The notes beneath the pieces are model-generated. The model was not told where the DNA came from, did not search any database, and was given only the letters and a program-made list of their open reading frames with translations. This document shows, piece after piece, positions 37,100 through 44,812 of a DNA stretch of 64,000 nucleotides (its first letter is position 1; every line of letters starts with the position of its first letter). Origin of the DNA: Geothrix sp. PMB-07 (GTDB lineage Bacteria; Acidobacteriota; Holophagae; Holophagales; Holophagaceae); NCBI RefSeq assembly GCF_030758935.1, contig NZ_CP132333.1, forward strand, positions 744,992 through 808,991, read 5' to 3'. The translations under genes were made by a program, and so were the position numbers.

Positions 37100-37861
37100 C
37101 TATTTCCCTGGGATCACGTGGAAGAGCACCGCGAACACGTGGCAGGCGCTGCCGCCCACCACGAAGAGGTGCCAGAGGGCATGGTGGAAGCGCAGCCGCT
37201 CGAAGCTGTAGACGGCGGCCCCCAGGCTGTAGAAGGCGCCTCCGCCGAACAGCCAGTAGAGGCCGTGGGTGGAGAGTGAGCGCACCAGGGGCCCGGCGGC
37301 GATGAGGATGATCCAGCCCATGAGCAGGTAGATGCCTGTCGATACCCAGCCCATGCGCCGCACGAAGGCAGGGTCCACCGGAGGCACCGGAGACGAGTGC
37401 AGGTGATCGAGGGGCGCGGGCCGCAGTTCTGAACGGGCGATGCGGCCGTAGTAGATGCCCTTGAAGGTGATGCCCAGCACCGCCAAGCCCCAGGCCAGGC
37501 CAAACACGGTCCAGCCCCAGGCAGGGCTGATGCGGCCCAGGGCAGAGAGGCAGAAGGGCGTGTAGGTGCCGGCGATGAGCAGGAAGATGGCCGAATGGTC
37601 GAAAACCTTGAAGACGAGCTTCACCCTCTTGCCGCGGAAGGCATGGTAGAGCGTCGACATGAGGTAGAGCAGGATCAGGGTGGAGCCGAAGATGGAAGCG
37701 CCCACCACATCCCGCGCCGTGCCGCGCTTGGCGGCGAAGACCACCATCAGCACCAGCCCGGCGATGGAGAGGGCCGCGCCCAGTCCGTGGGTCAGGCTGT
37801 TGGCCAGTTCCTCGCCTGGCGTCTGCGGAGTGGAGCCTTTGATGGAAGCCGTTCGGGACAT
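37100..37861 (-). CDS. trhA: Hemolysin III/PAQR-family membrane protein (TrhA)
   Basis: 253 residues with seven hydrophobic helices. Family motifs: EELANSLTHGLGAALSIAGLVLMV at the start, STLYHAFRGKRVKLVFKVFDHSAIFLLIAGTYTPFCL (the conserved His and Asp/Ser metal-site residues) and FHHALWHLFVVGGSACHVFAVLF near the end. PAQR/HlyIII proteins are zinc-site membrane proteins; the bacterial TrhA branch is linked to membrane fluidity homeostasis. It is the first gene of a probable operon with the two regulators downstream and is divergent from gamma-glutamyltransferase (38-bp gap). A loop of about 30 Pro/His-rich residues (near 150-175) is an insertion relative to compact members. Confidence 0.9.
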   Translation of the reverse strand: MSRTASIKGSTPQTPGEELANSLTHGLGAALSIAGLVLMVVFAAKRGTARDVVGASIFGSTLILLYLMSTLYHAFRGKRVKLVFKVFDHSAIFLLIAGTYTPFCLSALGRISPAWGWTVFGLAWGLAVLGITFKGIYYGRIARSELRPAPLDHLHSSPVPPVDPAFVRRMGWVSTGIYLLMGWIILIAAGPLVRSLSTHGLYWLFGGGAFYSLGAAVYSFERLRFHHALWHLFVVGGSACHVFAVLFHVIPGK

Positions 37862-37899
37862 GCTTCAAGGATGACAGACTCTTGCATGCGGAGGCTGCC

Positions 37900-39552
37900 A
37901 TGCGCCTGTTCCTCATGCCCGTCCTGTTCCTGGGGCTCTGCCTTTCGGCCGGGATGCCGCGCGGCATGGTGGTGAGCCAGGAACGGCTGGCCTCGGAGGC
38001 TGGCGCTCAGGTGCTGCGCGAGGGAGGCAGCGCCGTGGATGCCGCCGTGGCCACGGCCTTCGCCCTGGCGGTGGTCCATCCCGCCGCGGGCAACCTGGGC
38101 GGCGGCGGCTTCCTGCTGTCCCGTACCACCGCTGGCAGAACCTCCTTCATCGATTTCAGGGAAACGGCCCCTGCTGCGGCCCACCCGGGCATGTGGCTGC
38201 GCGAGGATGGCACCTACGACACGGAGCGGCATCACAACAGCCTCGCCAGCGTGGGCGTGCCCGGCACGGTGGCGGGATTGCGTGAGGCCTGGAAACGGGA
38301 GGGGCGCCTTCCCTGGGCCCGCTTGCTGAGGCCCGCCATTCGCCTGGCCCAGGAGGGTTTCGTGTTGTCGGAAAACCAGGCTTCGAGCCTGACGGCTCAT
38401 CTAGAAGCCTTCAGAAGCCATAAGCCCACCCTGGCGCAATTCAGCCGAGCCGGTGAGGCCCTTCAAAGGGGTGATCGGTTGGTGCAAGGGGATCTGGCGC
38501 GAACGCTGCGACGCCTCGCCAGAGACTGGACCGACTTCTACCGGGGCCAGACCGCCCGATATCTGGTGCGGGACATGAAGGAGCACAGCGGTCTCATCAC
38601 TGCCGCAGATCTGCGGGGGTATCGGCCGGTTCTGCGCCAAGCCCTGAAGGGCACCTACCGGAACGTGGAGATCCTCGCGGCGCCACCGCCCAGCTCGGGA
38701 GGGCAGGTGCTGCTGGAGGCCCTGAACATCCTGGAAGGCTATGACCTGCAGGCGCTGGGGGGCTCGTCACCCCAAAGGATTCACCTCACGGCGGAGGCCC
38801 TGCGGCGGGCCTTTGCCGATCGGGCCCAGTTCCTGGGCGATCCAGCCTTCAACCCTGAGATACCCCTGGTGTGGCTCCTCTCGAAGGAGCATGCGGCAGA
38901 GCTCCGGGGCACCATCGACCCTGAGCGCGCCTCCGTGTCCGCTCCCGACCGCTTCACCTGGCCCAAGGACCGGCCCGACACCACGCACCTTTCGGTGATC
39001 GACCGGCGGGGAAACGCCGTGAGCCTCACCTACACGCTGGAGGACAGCTACGGCCTGAAGCGCATCGTTCCCGGCGCGGGATTCCTGCTGAACAACGAAC
39101 TGGGCGATTTCAACGCGGGGCCCGGGCTCACCGATGCCACGGGCCTCATCGGCACCAACCCCAATCTCGCCCAGCCCCACAAGCGGCCCCTCTCCAGCAT
39201 GTGCCCGGTGATCCTCGTGAAGGATGGAGGGGTGTTCATGGTGAGCGGCAGCCCCGGTGGACGCACCATTCCGGCCACCGTGCTCAACACCGTGCTGCAG
39301 GCGGTGGATGTCGGTGCCGAAGCGCAGGCGGTTGTGGATGCGCCTCGCATCCATCATCAGTGGCTGCCGGATCAGCTCCAGGTGGAGGCCGCCCTTCCAG
39401 AGCCCACCAAGGCGGCCCTGAAGGGGCTGGGCCACACCCTCAAGGACGTGAAGAAGCAGGGCTGCGCCCAGGTGATCCTGGTGCGGAATGGCCGGGCCGA
39501 GGGCGCCGCGGACAGCGCCCGCTGGGCGGACAGTGGCGCCGTGGCGGAATAG
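37900..39552 (+). CDS. ggt: Gamma-glutamyltransferase
   Basis: 550 residues from ATG 37900, which has GGAGG 5 bp upstream. A signal peptide spans about 1-20. The family features are GMVVSQERLASEAGAQVLREGGSAVDAAVATAFALAVVHPAAGNLGGGGF, the autocatalytic cleavage site before Thr361 in DTTHLSVIDRRGNAVS, and SSMCPVILVKDGGVFMVSGSPGGRTIPATVLN. The proenzyme would self-cleave in the periplasm into large and small subunits and transfer or hydrolyse gamma-glutamyl groups of glutathione. Length is typical for bacterial GGT. It is oriented alone between divergent and convergent neighbours. Confidence 0.95.
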   Translation: MRLFLMPVLFLGLCLSAGMPRGMVVSQERLASEAGAQVLREGGSAVDAAVATAFALAVVHPAAGNLGGGGFLLSRTTAGRTSFIDFRETAPAAAHPGMWLREDGTYDTERHHNSLASVGVPGTVAGLREAWKREGRLPWARLLRPAIRLAQEGFVLSENQASSLTAHLEAFRSHKPTLAQFSRAGEALQRGDRLVQGDLARTLRRLARDWTDFYRGQTARYLVRDMKEHSGLITAADLRGYRPVLRQALKGTYRNVEILAAPPPSSGGQVLLEALNILEGYDLQALGGSSPQRIHLTAEALRRAFADRAQFLGDPAFNPEIPLVWLLSKEHAAELRGTIDPERASVSAPDRFTWPKDRPDTTHLSVIDRRGNAVSLTYTLEDSYGLKRIVPGAGFLLNNELGDFNAGPGLTDATGLIGTNPNLAQPHKRPLSSMCPVILVKDGGVFMVSGSPGGRTIPATVLNTVLQAVDVGAEAQAVVDAPRIHHQWLPDQLQVEAALPEPTKAALKGLGHTLKDVKKQGCAQVILVRNGRAEGAADSARWADSGAVAE

Positions 39553-39560
39553 CGGCCTTG

Positions 39561-40589
39561 CTATTTGACCGTTGGGATCAGGGACGGGGCCCCGGTGGGT
39601 AGGACAGGCCTTCCTTCCGAGGTCAGCTTCTGCATCAGCTGGGCCAGCTCCACCCGATTGCGAACCCCGGTCTTCTGGAAGATGCGGTAGTTGTGGTCCT
39701 TCACCGTTTTCAATGAAATGAACAGGGCATCGGCGATCTCCTGGTTGGTCAGTCCCTGGCAGACCAAGTGGATGACTTCGCTTTCGCGCTTGGAGATGCC
39801 GTAGGCCTCCATCAAGGCGTCGATGCTTGCTTGAGGGCCCTGATCGCTGGGCAAGCTGCCCGCGGGCGCGATGGGTGCAGCCTCTTCTGTGCGATCGAAC
39901 AGCCAGATCCAGAGCACTGTGACAAGGTTGTAGACCATCTCCAGGCTGACCGTCAGTGTGACGAAATGCTCACGCGGCAAGCCGGAGAAGAGGCGGTTCC
40001 AGAGGATGAGGAAGGCCAGGGCCAGGAAGATGAGGGCGTACCCCGCGCCCAGTGCGCTCAACCTTCGGGAGGGTTCGTCGGGGTCGGCCCGCACGCTTCT
40101 CCAGAAGCGGATGCTGAGGATGGCCACCCCGGGGAAAATCAGGACATTGAGGCCACGGCTGATCAGGCGGATGACTGGGTTCAGGTTTGTGGCCCAGAGA
40201 AGCAGGCAGGCCAGGCCCAGGGCCCCGGTGAGCAGAAGCGCTCCGAGGTGGACGCGGCGGAGCAGTCCCTGGGGGTGGGCAGTGTGCCTCGCACGCAGCG
40301 TGAAGGCGAGAAAGGACGCGGCCCACTGAATGCCCACGGCCATGGAAACCCAGAGGAGCCCCGCCATCCAGGCGCGTCCCTGGCTTGGTGAAAGGTCCCA
40401 GATGATCGTGGTTTCGACGTATTGCAGGACCAGCCAGACCAGGATCCACAGGTTGTAGAACAACAGGGGTGCCACCAGAGACCCTGTGACGGGGGAGAAA
40501 TGGTGCTGGGACCGGTGCGACACCATCGCCAGGGAGATCAGTCCGGCAGCCAGTGCCAAAAGGAAGGTCAGCACGAGGGTGGGGGGCAT
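39561..40589 (-). CDS. LuxR-type regulator with N-terminal seven-helix membrane domain
   Basis: 342 residues. The first about 230 residues form seven hydrophobic helices, with no receiver or PAS domain. The C-terminus (about 270-330) is a LuxR/NarL helix-turn-helix: YGISKRESEVIHLVCQGLTNQEIADALFISLKTVKDHNYRIFQKTGVRNRVELAQL. It would be a one-component membrane-bound transcription factor sensing a membrane or extracellular cue. It is divergent from a lipoprotein gene across 173 bp containing a perfect 9-bp inverted repeat, a plausible binding site. The ATG at 40589 has no strong ribosome site. Confidence 0.85.
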   Translation of the reverse strand: MPPTLVLTFLLALAAGLISLAMVSHRSQHHFSPVTGSLVAPLLFYNLWILVWLVLQYVETTIIWDLSPSQGRAWMAGLLWVSMAVGIQWAASFLAFTLRARHTAHPQGLLRRVHLGALLLTGALGLACLLLWATNLNPVIRLISRGLNVLIFPGVAILSIRFWRSVRADPDEPSRRLSALGAGYALIFLALAFLILWNRLFSGLPREHFVTLTVSLEMVYNLVTVLWIWLFDRTEEAAPIAPAGSLPSDQGPQASIDALMEAYGISKRESEVIHLVCQGLTNQEIADALFISLKTVKDHNYRIFQKTGVRNRVELAQLMQKLTSEGRPVLPTGAPSLIPTVK

Positions 40590-40642
40590 GGAGCAAGCAT
40601 AACCCAGTCCTGGCGTTGGTTCTTCTGACTCCTGTCAAAGGT

Positions 40643-40664
40643 GATTCGGACTTTGGTCCGAATC
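40643..40664. promoter_or_regulatory. Perfect inverted repeat in the LuxR/lipoprotein divergent gap
   Basis: GATTCGGAC (40643-40651), 4-base loop TTTG, GTCCGAATC (40656-40664). Its 22-bp size and position between the regulator start (40589) and the lipoprotein start (40763) suit an operator for the LuxR-type protein. No T-run follows, so a terminator is less likely. Confidence 0.5.
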
Positions 40665-40762
40665 AAAATCAAGACTTTGTGCGGATGGCATTCTCCATGG
40701 AGAGGACCATTCTCGGAGGTAGGCAGGTTGGCCTTGCTGCCACCCTCAACTCTGGAGTGATC

Positions 40763-41245
40763 ATGAACACCCGAACCGTCCTCGTTCCAGCCGGGCTTGC
40801 GCTCCTGGCCTGTGCAGGTTGTGTGCCCCCGGTCCCTGCGCCTGTGGTTCAGCAACCCACTGTGGCGGTTTTCGCCGCTCCGAAGGAGAAGGTTTGGTCA
40901 GCCGCAGTGGCGGTCATTGGCATCGGGTTCCCCATCCAGGTCATCGAAAAGGACAGCGGGCTGATCTCCACCCGGCCCTCCAACATGACCCTTCCCGCCA
41001 GCCAATGGGCGTTGGGATGTGAGAACCCGGATGATTTCATCAATCCCTGGAACGCGCTGCGGATGGATTTGCGCCTGCTGGCAGAAGAGCGGGAACCCGG
41101 GAAAACGCAAATCACCCTAGTCTGCCAGTATGAAGCAAACAAACAGAGCGTGTACCCCTCTCAATGGATCGCGGTGGCTTCCAGCGGCAAGTTGGAACGT
41201 GATTTGTTGAAGAAAATCCAGTCGCGATTGGATCGGCAGCACTAA
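40763..41245 (+). CDS. Lipoprotein of unknown function
   Basis: 160 residues. The N-terminal leader ends in LLACAGC, with Cys21 or so as the lipidated residue, followed by a Pro-rich linker. The body (VFAAPKEKVWSAAVAVIGIGFPIQVIEKDSGLISTRPSN) has the pattern of small periplasmic lipoproteins with an alpha/beta fold; the C-terminus is KLERDLLKKIQSRL. GGAG lies 6 bp before the ATG. It is divergent from the LuxR-type regulator and 11 bp ahead of a second exported protein gene, so it may be that regulator's target. No function can be assigned. Confidence 0.75.
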   Translation: MNTRTVLVPAGLALLACAGCVPPVPAPVVQQPTVAVFAAPKEKVWSAAVAVIGIGFPIQVIEKDSGLISTRPSNMTLPASQWALGCENPDDFINPWNALRMDLRLLAEEREPGKTQITLVCQYEANKQSVYPSQWIAVASSGKLERDLLKKIQSRLDRQH

Positions 41246-41256
41246 GGAGGAATCGA

Positions 41257-41721
41257 ATGCGAACCATTCTAGGTCTCTGCCTTCCGTTGCTGTTCAGCTT
41301 CGGTGCGGCCCATCCCCGCCCTTCAGACCTTCTCGTCGCACCAGCGGATCTTGTGCGGATGCACCAAGGGGGTTTACACGATGACACCATTCTGGATTTC
41401 CTGAAGGTCTATGAGGTGCGCCTCCAGGGGACTGAGGCCGACTTTCAGGCGTTGGTCCAAACGGGTATCGAGCCAGGGACGGTGCACTGGCTCCTGGCTC
41501 GGTGGCAGGGGGCCGCGCGGGAAACCGTTCGGACCAGGGAAAACCCGCTGCCGCGGTTTTTTGTTGGCTATCCCCATGATGCAGCCGCCTTTCCGGCCTG
41601 GTATTACGAGCCATCTGAGGCCGAAGTGGTCACCACCTCCCAGCATCCAGGGCGCGATGGCCTTCGCCACGACAGGCACACATGGAGTGCATGGCGATTT
41701 GCAGGGGGGCGCCGGTTCTAG
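41257..41721 (+). CDS. Exported protein of unknown function, adjacent to IS481 array
   Basis: 154 residues with a signal peptide (MRTILGLCLPLLFSFGAAH). A helical middle (DLVRMHQGGLHDDTILDFLKVYEVRLQGTEADFQAL) is followed by an aromatic, basic tail ending WSAWRFAGGRRF. The stop TAG at 41719-41721 is part of the CTAG target of the IS481 array, which begins at 41723. The gene could therefore be intact with its native stop, or the 5' part of a longer gene whose rest was lost. The upstream lipoprotein gene ends 11 bp before its start. Confidence 0.6.
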   Translation: MRTILGLCLPLLFSFGAAHPRPSDLLVAPADLVRMHQGGLHDDTILDFLKVYEVRLQGTEADFQALVQTGIEPGTVHWLLARWQGAARETVRTRENPLPRFFVGYPHDAAAFPAWYYEPSEAEVVTTSQHPGRDGLRHDRHTWSAWRFAGGRRF

Positions 41722-41722
41722 T

Positions 41723-42733
41723 TGTAAGTGCCAATCAGGTTGTTCACCCGAGATCTGGGAAGCTGAAAGCGCCAACAAACAGCTTTCTCGGAGCCTCGGG
41801 TGAACCTCCACAGTTCAGCAAAGTCTTGCCCCGCCAGTCGAGCATTAATGGTGAAGCGCGTTCTGGAGGAGGACTGGACGGTCCGGGATGCGGCTGAATC
41901 CATAGGAATCAGCAGGCGCAGGGCCTACCGATGGCTCGCTCGGTTCAAAACAGAGGGTCCGGCCGGGCTCCTGGATCGCTCCAGCCAGCCGCATCGCCTG
42001 GCGCGAAGCCACGAGCTTGGCCTCGTCGTCGAGGCCGTAGGTCGAAGGCGGCGGGGCCAGGCGGCGATCCGGATTGCCTCGGAACTGGGCGTGCCCCGTT
42101 CCACCGTGGGCTTCTGGCTCCACAAGGCGCGCATCTCCAAGGCTTCGGACCTCCAGCCCAAGGAACCCGACAACCGCTACGAACACGCGGCCCCCGGCGA
42201 CCTCCTCCACCTGGACACCAAGAAGCTCGCCAACTTCCACGAAGTGGGCCACCGCGCCACAGGCATCCGCCACCACAAGAACCGCGATGCGGGCTACCAG
42301 GTGCTCCATGTCTGCTCGGACGACCACTCGCGGGCCTGCTACATGGAAGTGCTCCCGGACGAGAAGAAGGAGACCACTGCCTCATTCCTCCAGAGGGCGC
42401 TGTTGCACTTCCAGGCCCGGGGCGTCACCGCCCGCAAGCTGCTGACCGACAACGGCTCGCCCTACCGGTCCAAGGCGTTCAAGGCCATGCGCGAAGCCTT
42501 CGGCCTCACGCACAGCCGCACCCGCCCCTACCGCCCACGGACCAACGGCAAGGCCGAGCGCCTCATCCAGACCGCCCTGCGAGAGTGGGCCTACGGTCCC
42601 ACCTGGCAGAGCTCAGACGAAAGAAACCAGGCGCTCGGCGCCTGGCTCCACTTCTACAATCACCACAGGCCCCACAAGGCCTTAGGTGGTCAGCCCCCGG
42701 TTACCCGGCTGGTCAACCTCGTTGGCACCGACA
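41723..42733 (+). mobile_element. IS481-family element A
   Basis: Left end TGTAAGTGCCAATCAGGTTG; right end, read on the other strand, TGTCGGTGCCAACGAGGTTG. These are imperfect terminal inverted repeats starting TGT. It contains one transposase gene. The left flank is CTAG plus one base. Confidence 0.88.
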
Positions 42734-42822
42734 GATGTACCTGCCATAGAGGTTGTTCATCCGGACTGAGCTGGGAAGCTGTTGTTGCGACACAGCAGCC
42801 TTCGAGGAGACAGCCCGGATGA
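41800..42822 (+). CDS. IS481-family transposase (element A), frame reads out of the element
   Basis: 340 residues as written, starting at GTG 41800. The N-terminus has two helix-turn-helix segments (DWTVRDAAESIGISRRRAYRWLARF; ELGVPRSTVGFWLHKARI). The rve-type catalytic core has the DDE residues in HLDTKKL, LLTDNGSPYRS and NGKAERLIQT. Element A holds no stop for this frame: reading continues past the right end (42733) for about 29 codons into element B, ending at TGA 42820-42822. That stop overlaps the ATG of B's transposase (42819). About 311 residues belong to the element. In an ordinary CTAG insertion the frame would meet TAG directly. It catalyses transposition of the element. Confidence 0.9.
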   Translation: MNLHSSAKSCPASRALMVKRVLEEDWTVRDAAESIGISRRRAYRWLARFKTEGPAGLLDRSSQPHRLARSHELGLVVEAVGRRRRGQAAIRIASELGVPRSTVGFWLHKARISKASDLQPKEPDNRYEHAAPGDLLHLDTKKLANFHEVGHRATGIRHHKNRDAGYQVLHVCSDDHSRACYMEVLPDEKKETTASFLQRALLHFQARGVTARKLLTDNGSPYRSKAFKAMREAFGLTHSRTRPYRPRTNGKAERLIQTALREWAYGPTWQSSDERNQALGAWLHFYNHHRPHKALGGQPPVTRLVNLVGTDRCTCHRGCSSGLSWEAVVATQQPSRRQPG

Positions 42823-43752
42823 ACCTTCACAGTTCAGCAAAGACATGCCCATTTAGTCGAGGGGTTTTGGTCCGGAGGGTCCGTCGGCTTGGTTGGACGG
42901 TCAAACAGGCAGCCCAGGCTGCGGGCATCAGTGTCCGGACGGCCTACAAATGGCTGGCCCGATTCAGGAAGGAGGGCCGGTCGGGCCTGATGGATCGGTC
43001 CTGCCGCCCCTTGCGCGTCCCGAGTCGCACCGAGGCAGCCGTGGTCGCAAAGGTCATCGATCTGCGGCGGTCACGGCTGCCGGCGACGGAGGTGGCTCGA
43101 ATGCTCGGCATGCCAAGATCCACCGTGGGCCTCATCCTTCGCCGAAAGGGACTCTCCCGGTGGTCGGCGCTGGAGAAAAAGGAACCACCCAGGCGCTACG
43201 AGATCGCCGAGCCAGTCGGCCTCCTTCACCTCGACATCAAGAAGCTTGAGAGGATCCAGGGCGTGGGACACCGGATCCATGGCGACCGTCGCACCCGCCA
43301 GCGGGGCATTGGCTGGGAGCATTTGCACATCGCCATCAATGCCCATTCTCGAAGCAGCTACGACGAAGTGCTCCCGGACGAGAAGAAGGAGACCACTGCC
43401 TCATTCCTCCAGAGGGCGCTGTTGCACTTCCAGGCCCGGGGCGTCACCGCCCGCAAGCTGCTGACCGACAACGGCTCGCCCTACCGGTCCAAGGCGTTCA
43501 AGGCCATGCCCGAAGCCTTCGGCCTCACGCACAGCCGCACCCGCCCCTACCGCCCACGGACCAACGGCAAGGCCGAACGGTTCATCCAGACCGCCCTTAG
43601 GGAATGGGCCTATCGCCTAGCCTATCAGTCCTCAGAGCAACGGAGCCAGGCCCTCAAGGCCTGGCTCCACCACCACAATCACCACAGACCCCACTCAGCC
43701 CTCGGCGGACTTCCTCCCGCCCACAAGCTGAACCGTCTCTTTGGCCGCGACA
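42736..43752 (+). mobile_element. IS481-family element B (divergent, mosaic)
   Basis: Left end TGTACCTGCCATAGAGGTTG; right end on the other strand TGTCGCGGCCAAAGAGACGG. It is related to A/C but clearly different in the first and last thirds. Positions 43365-43576 match element A 42346-42557 at 211 of 212 bases. Confidence 0.85.
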
Positions 43753-43775
43753 GGTGTCGGTGCCAACGAGGTTGA
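42819..43775 (+). CDS. IS481-family transposase (element B), mosaic
   Basis: 318 residues from ATG 42819 (GAGGAG 8 bp upstream). The N-terminal helix-turn-helix (GWTVKQAAQAAGISVRTAYKWLARF) and first catalytic Asp (LLHLDIKKLERI) are diverged from element A. Residues about 182-253 are almost identical to A because of the shared 212-bp DNA tract (DEKKETTASFLQRALLHFQA...), with one Arg-to-Pro change in KAMPEAF. The C-terminus (HNHHRPHSALGGLPPAHKLNRLFGRD) diverges again. DDE residues appear present. As in A, no stop lies inside the element; the frame ends at TGA just past the right end, within element C. Confidence 0.88.
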   Translation: MNLHSSAKTCPFSRGVLVRRVRRLGWTVKQAAQAAGISVRTAYKWLARFRKEGRSGLMDRSCRPLRVPSRTEAAVVAKVIDLRRSRLPATEVARMLGMPRSTVGLILRRKGLSRWSALEKKEPPRRYEIAEPVGLLHLDIKKLERIQGVGHRIHGDRRTRQRGIGWEHLHIAINAHSRSSYDEVLPDEKKETTASFLQRALLHFQARGVTARKLLTDNGSPYRSKAFKAMPEAFGLTHSRTRPYRPRTNGKAERFIQTALREWAYRLAYQSSEQRSQALKAWLHHHNHHRPHSALGGLPPAHKLNRLFGRDRCRCQRG

Positions 43776-44688
43776 CCAGCCGGGTAACCGGGGGCTGACC
43801 ACCTAAGGCCTTGTGGGGCCTGTGGTGATTGTAGAAGTGGAGCCAGGCGCCGAGCGCCTGGTTTCTTTCGTCTGAGCTCTGCCAGGTGGGACCGTAGGCC
43901 CACTCTCGCAGGGCGGTCTGGATGAGGCGCTCGGCCTTGCCGTTGGTCCGTGGGCGGTAGGGGCGGGTGCGGCTGTGCGTGAGGCCGAAGGCTTCGCGCA
44001 TGGCCTTGAACGCCTTGGACCGGTAGGGCGAGCCGTTGTCGGTCAGCAGCTTGCGGGCGGTGACGCCCCGGGCCTGGAAGTGCAACAGCGCCCTCTGGAG
44101 GAATGAGGCAGTGGTCTCCTTCTTCTCGTCCGGGAGCACTTCCATGTAGCAGGCCCGCGAGTGGTCGTCCGAGCAGACATGGAGCACCTGGTAGCCCGCA
44201 TCGCGGTTCTTGTGGTGGCGGATGCCTGTGGCGCGGTGGCCCACTTCGTGGAAGTTGGCGAGCTTCTTGGTGTCCAGGTGGAGGAGGTCGCCGGGGGCCG
44301 CGTGTTCGTAGCGGTTGTCGGGTTCCTTGGGCTGGAGGTCCGAAGCCTTGGAGATGCGCGCCTTGTGGAGCCAGAAGCCCACGGTGGAACGGGGCACGCC
44401 CAGTTCCGAGGCAATCCGGATCGCCGCCTGGCCCCGCCGCCTTCGACCTACGGCCTCGACGACGAGGCCAAGCTCGTGGCTTCGCGCCAGGCGATGCGGC
44501 TGGCTGGAGCGATCCAGGAGCCCGGCCGGACCCTCTGTTTTGAACCGAGCGAGCCATCGGTAGGCCCTGCGCCTGCTGATTCCTATGGATTCAGCCGCAT
44601 CCCGGACCGTCCAGTCCTCCTCCAGAACGCGCTTCACCATTAATGCTCGACTGGCGGGGCAAGACTTTGCTGAACTGTGGAGGTTCAC
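43654..44688 (-). CDS. IS481-family transposase (element C), inverted copy of A
   Basis: 344 residues as written, starting at GTG 44688 on the minus strand. Residues 1 to about 311 match the element A transposase exactly. The frame then leaves element C at 43755 and runs antisense through the 3' end of element B, ending at 43654 with an unrelated tail (RGQRDGSACGREEVRRGLSG). The catalytic residues are intact, so this copy could still encode an active protein with a foreign C-terminal extension. Confidence 0.88.
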   Translation of the reverse strand: MNLHSSAKSCPASRALMVKRVLEEDWTVRDAAESIGISRRRAYRWLARFKTEGPAGLLDRSSQPHRLARSHELGLVVEAVGRRRRGQAAIRIASELGVPRSTVGFWLHKARISKASDLQPKEPDNRYEHAAPGDLLHLDTKKLANFHEVGHRATGIRHHKNRDAGYQVLHVCSDDHSRACYMEVLPDEKKETTASFLQRALLHFQARGVTARKLLTDNGSPYRSKAFKAMREAFGLTHSRTRPYRPRTNGKAERLIQTALREWAYGPTWQSSDERNQALGAWLHFYNHHRPHKALGGQPPVTRLVNLVGTDTCRGQRDGSACGREEVRRGLSGVCGDCGGGARP

Positions 44689-44765
44689 CCGAGGCTCCGA
44701 GAAAGCTGTTTGTTGGCGCTTTCAGCTTCCCAGATCTCGGGTGAACAACCTGATTGGCACTTACA
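43755..44765 (-). mobile_element. IS481-family element C (inverted copy of A)
   Basis: 1011 bp, the same length and apparently the same sequence as element A in reverse orientation. Its left end (TGTAAGTGCC on the minus strand) faces outwards at 44765, followed by C and CTAG at 44767-44770. Confidence 0.88.
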
Positions 44766-44812
44766 CCTAGACGGTATTACCGACCACCGAAGACTGGCAG
44801 CGCCGGGACATC

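Larger units (their letters stand above)
41722..44766. mobile_element. Array of three abutting IS481-family elements
   Basis: Element A (41723-42733, +), element B (42736-43752, +) and element C (43755-44765, -). A and C are 1011 bp each and appear identical but inverted. B is 1017 bp and divergent. A 2-bp spacer separates A from B (GA) and B from C (GG). Both outer ends touch CTAG (41718-41721 and 44767-44770). Confidence 0.88.

Noticed and set aside
41722..44766. Interpretation as a composite transposon carrying cargo
   Set aside because: The segment between the inverted copies contains only another IS481 element; there is no passenger gene.
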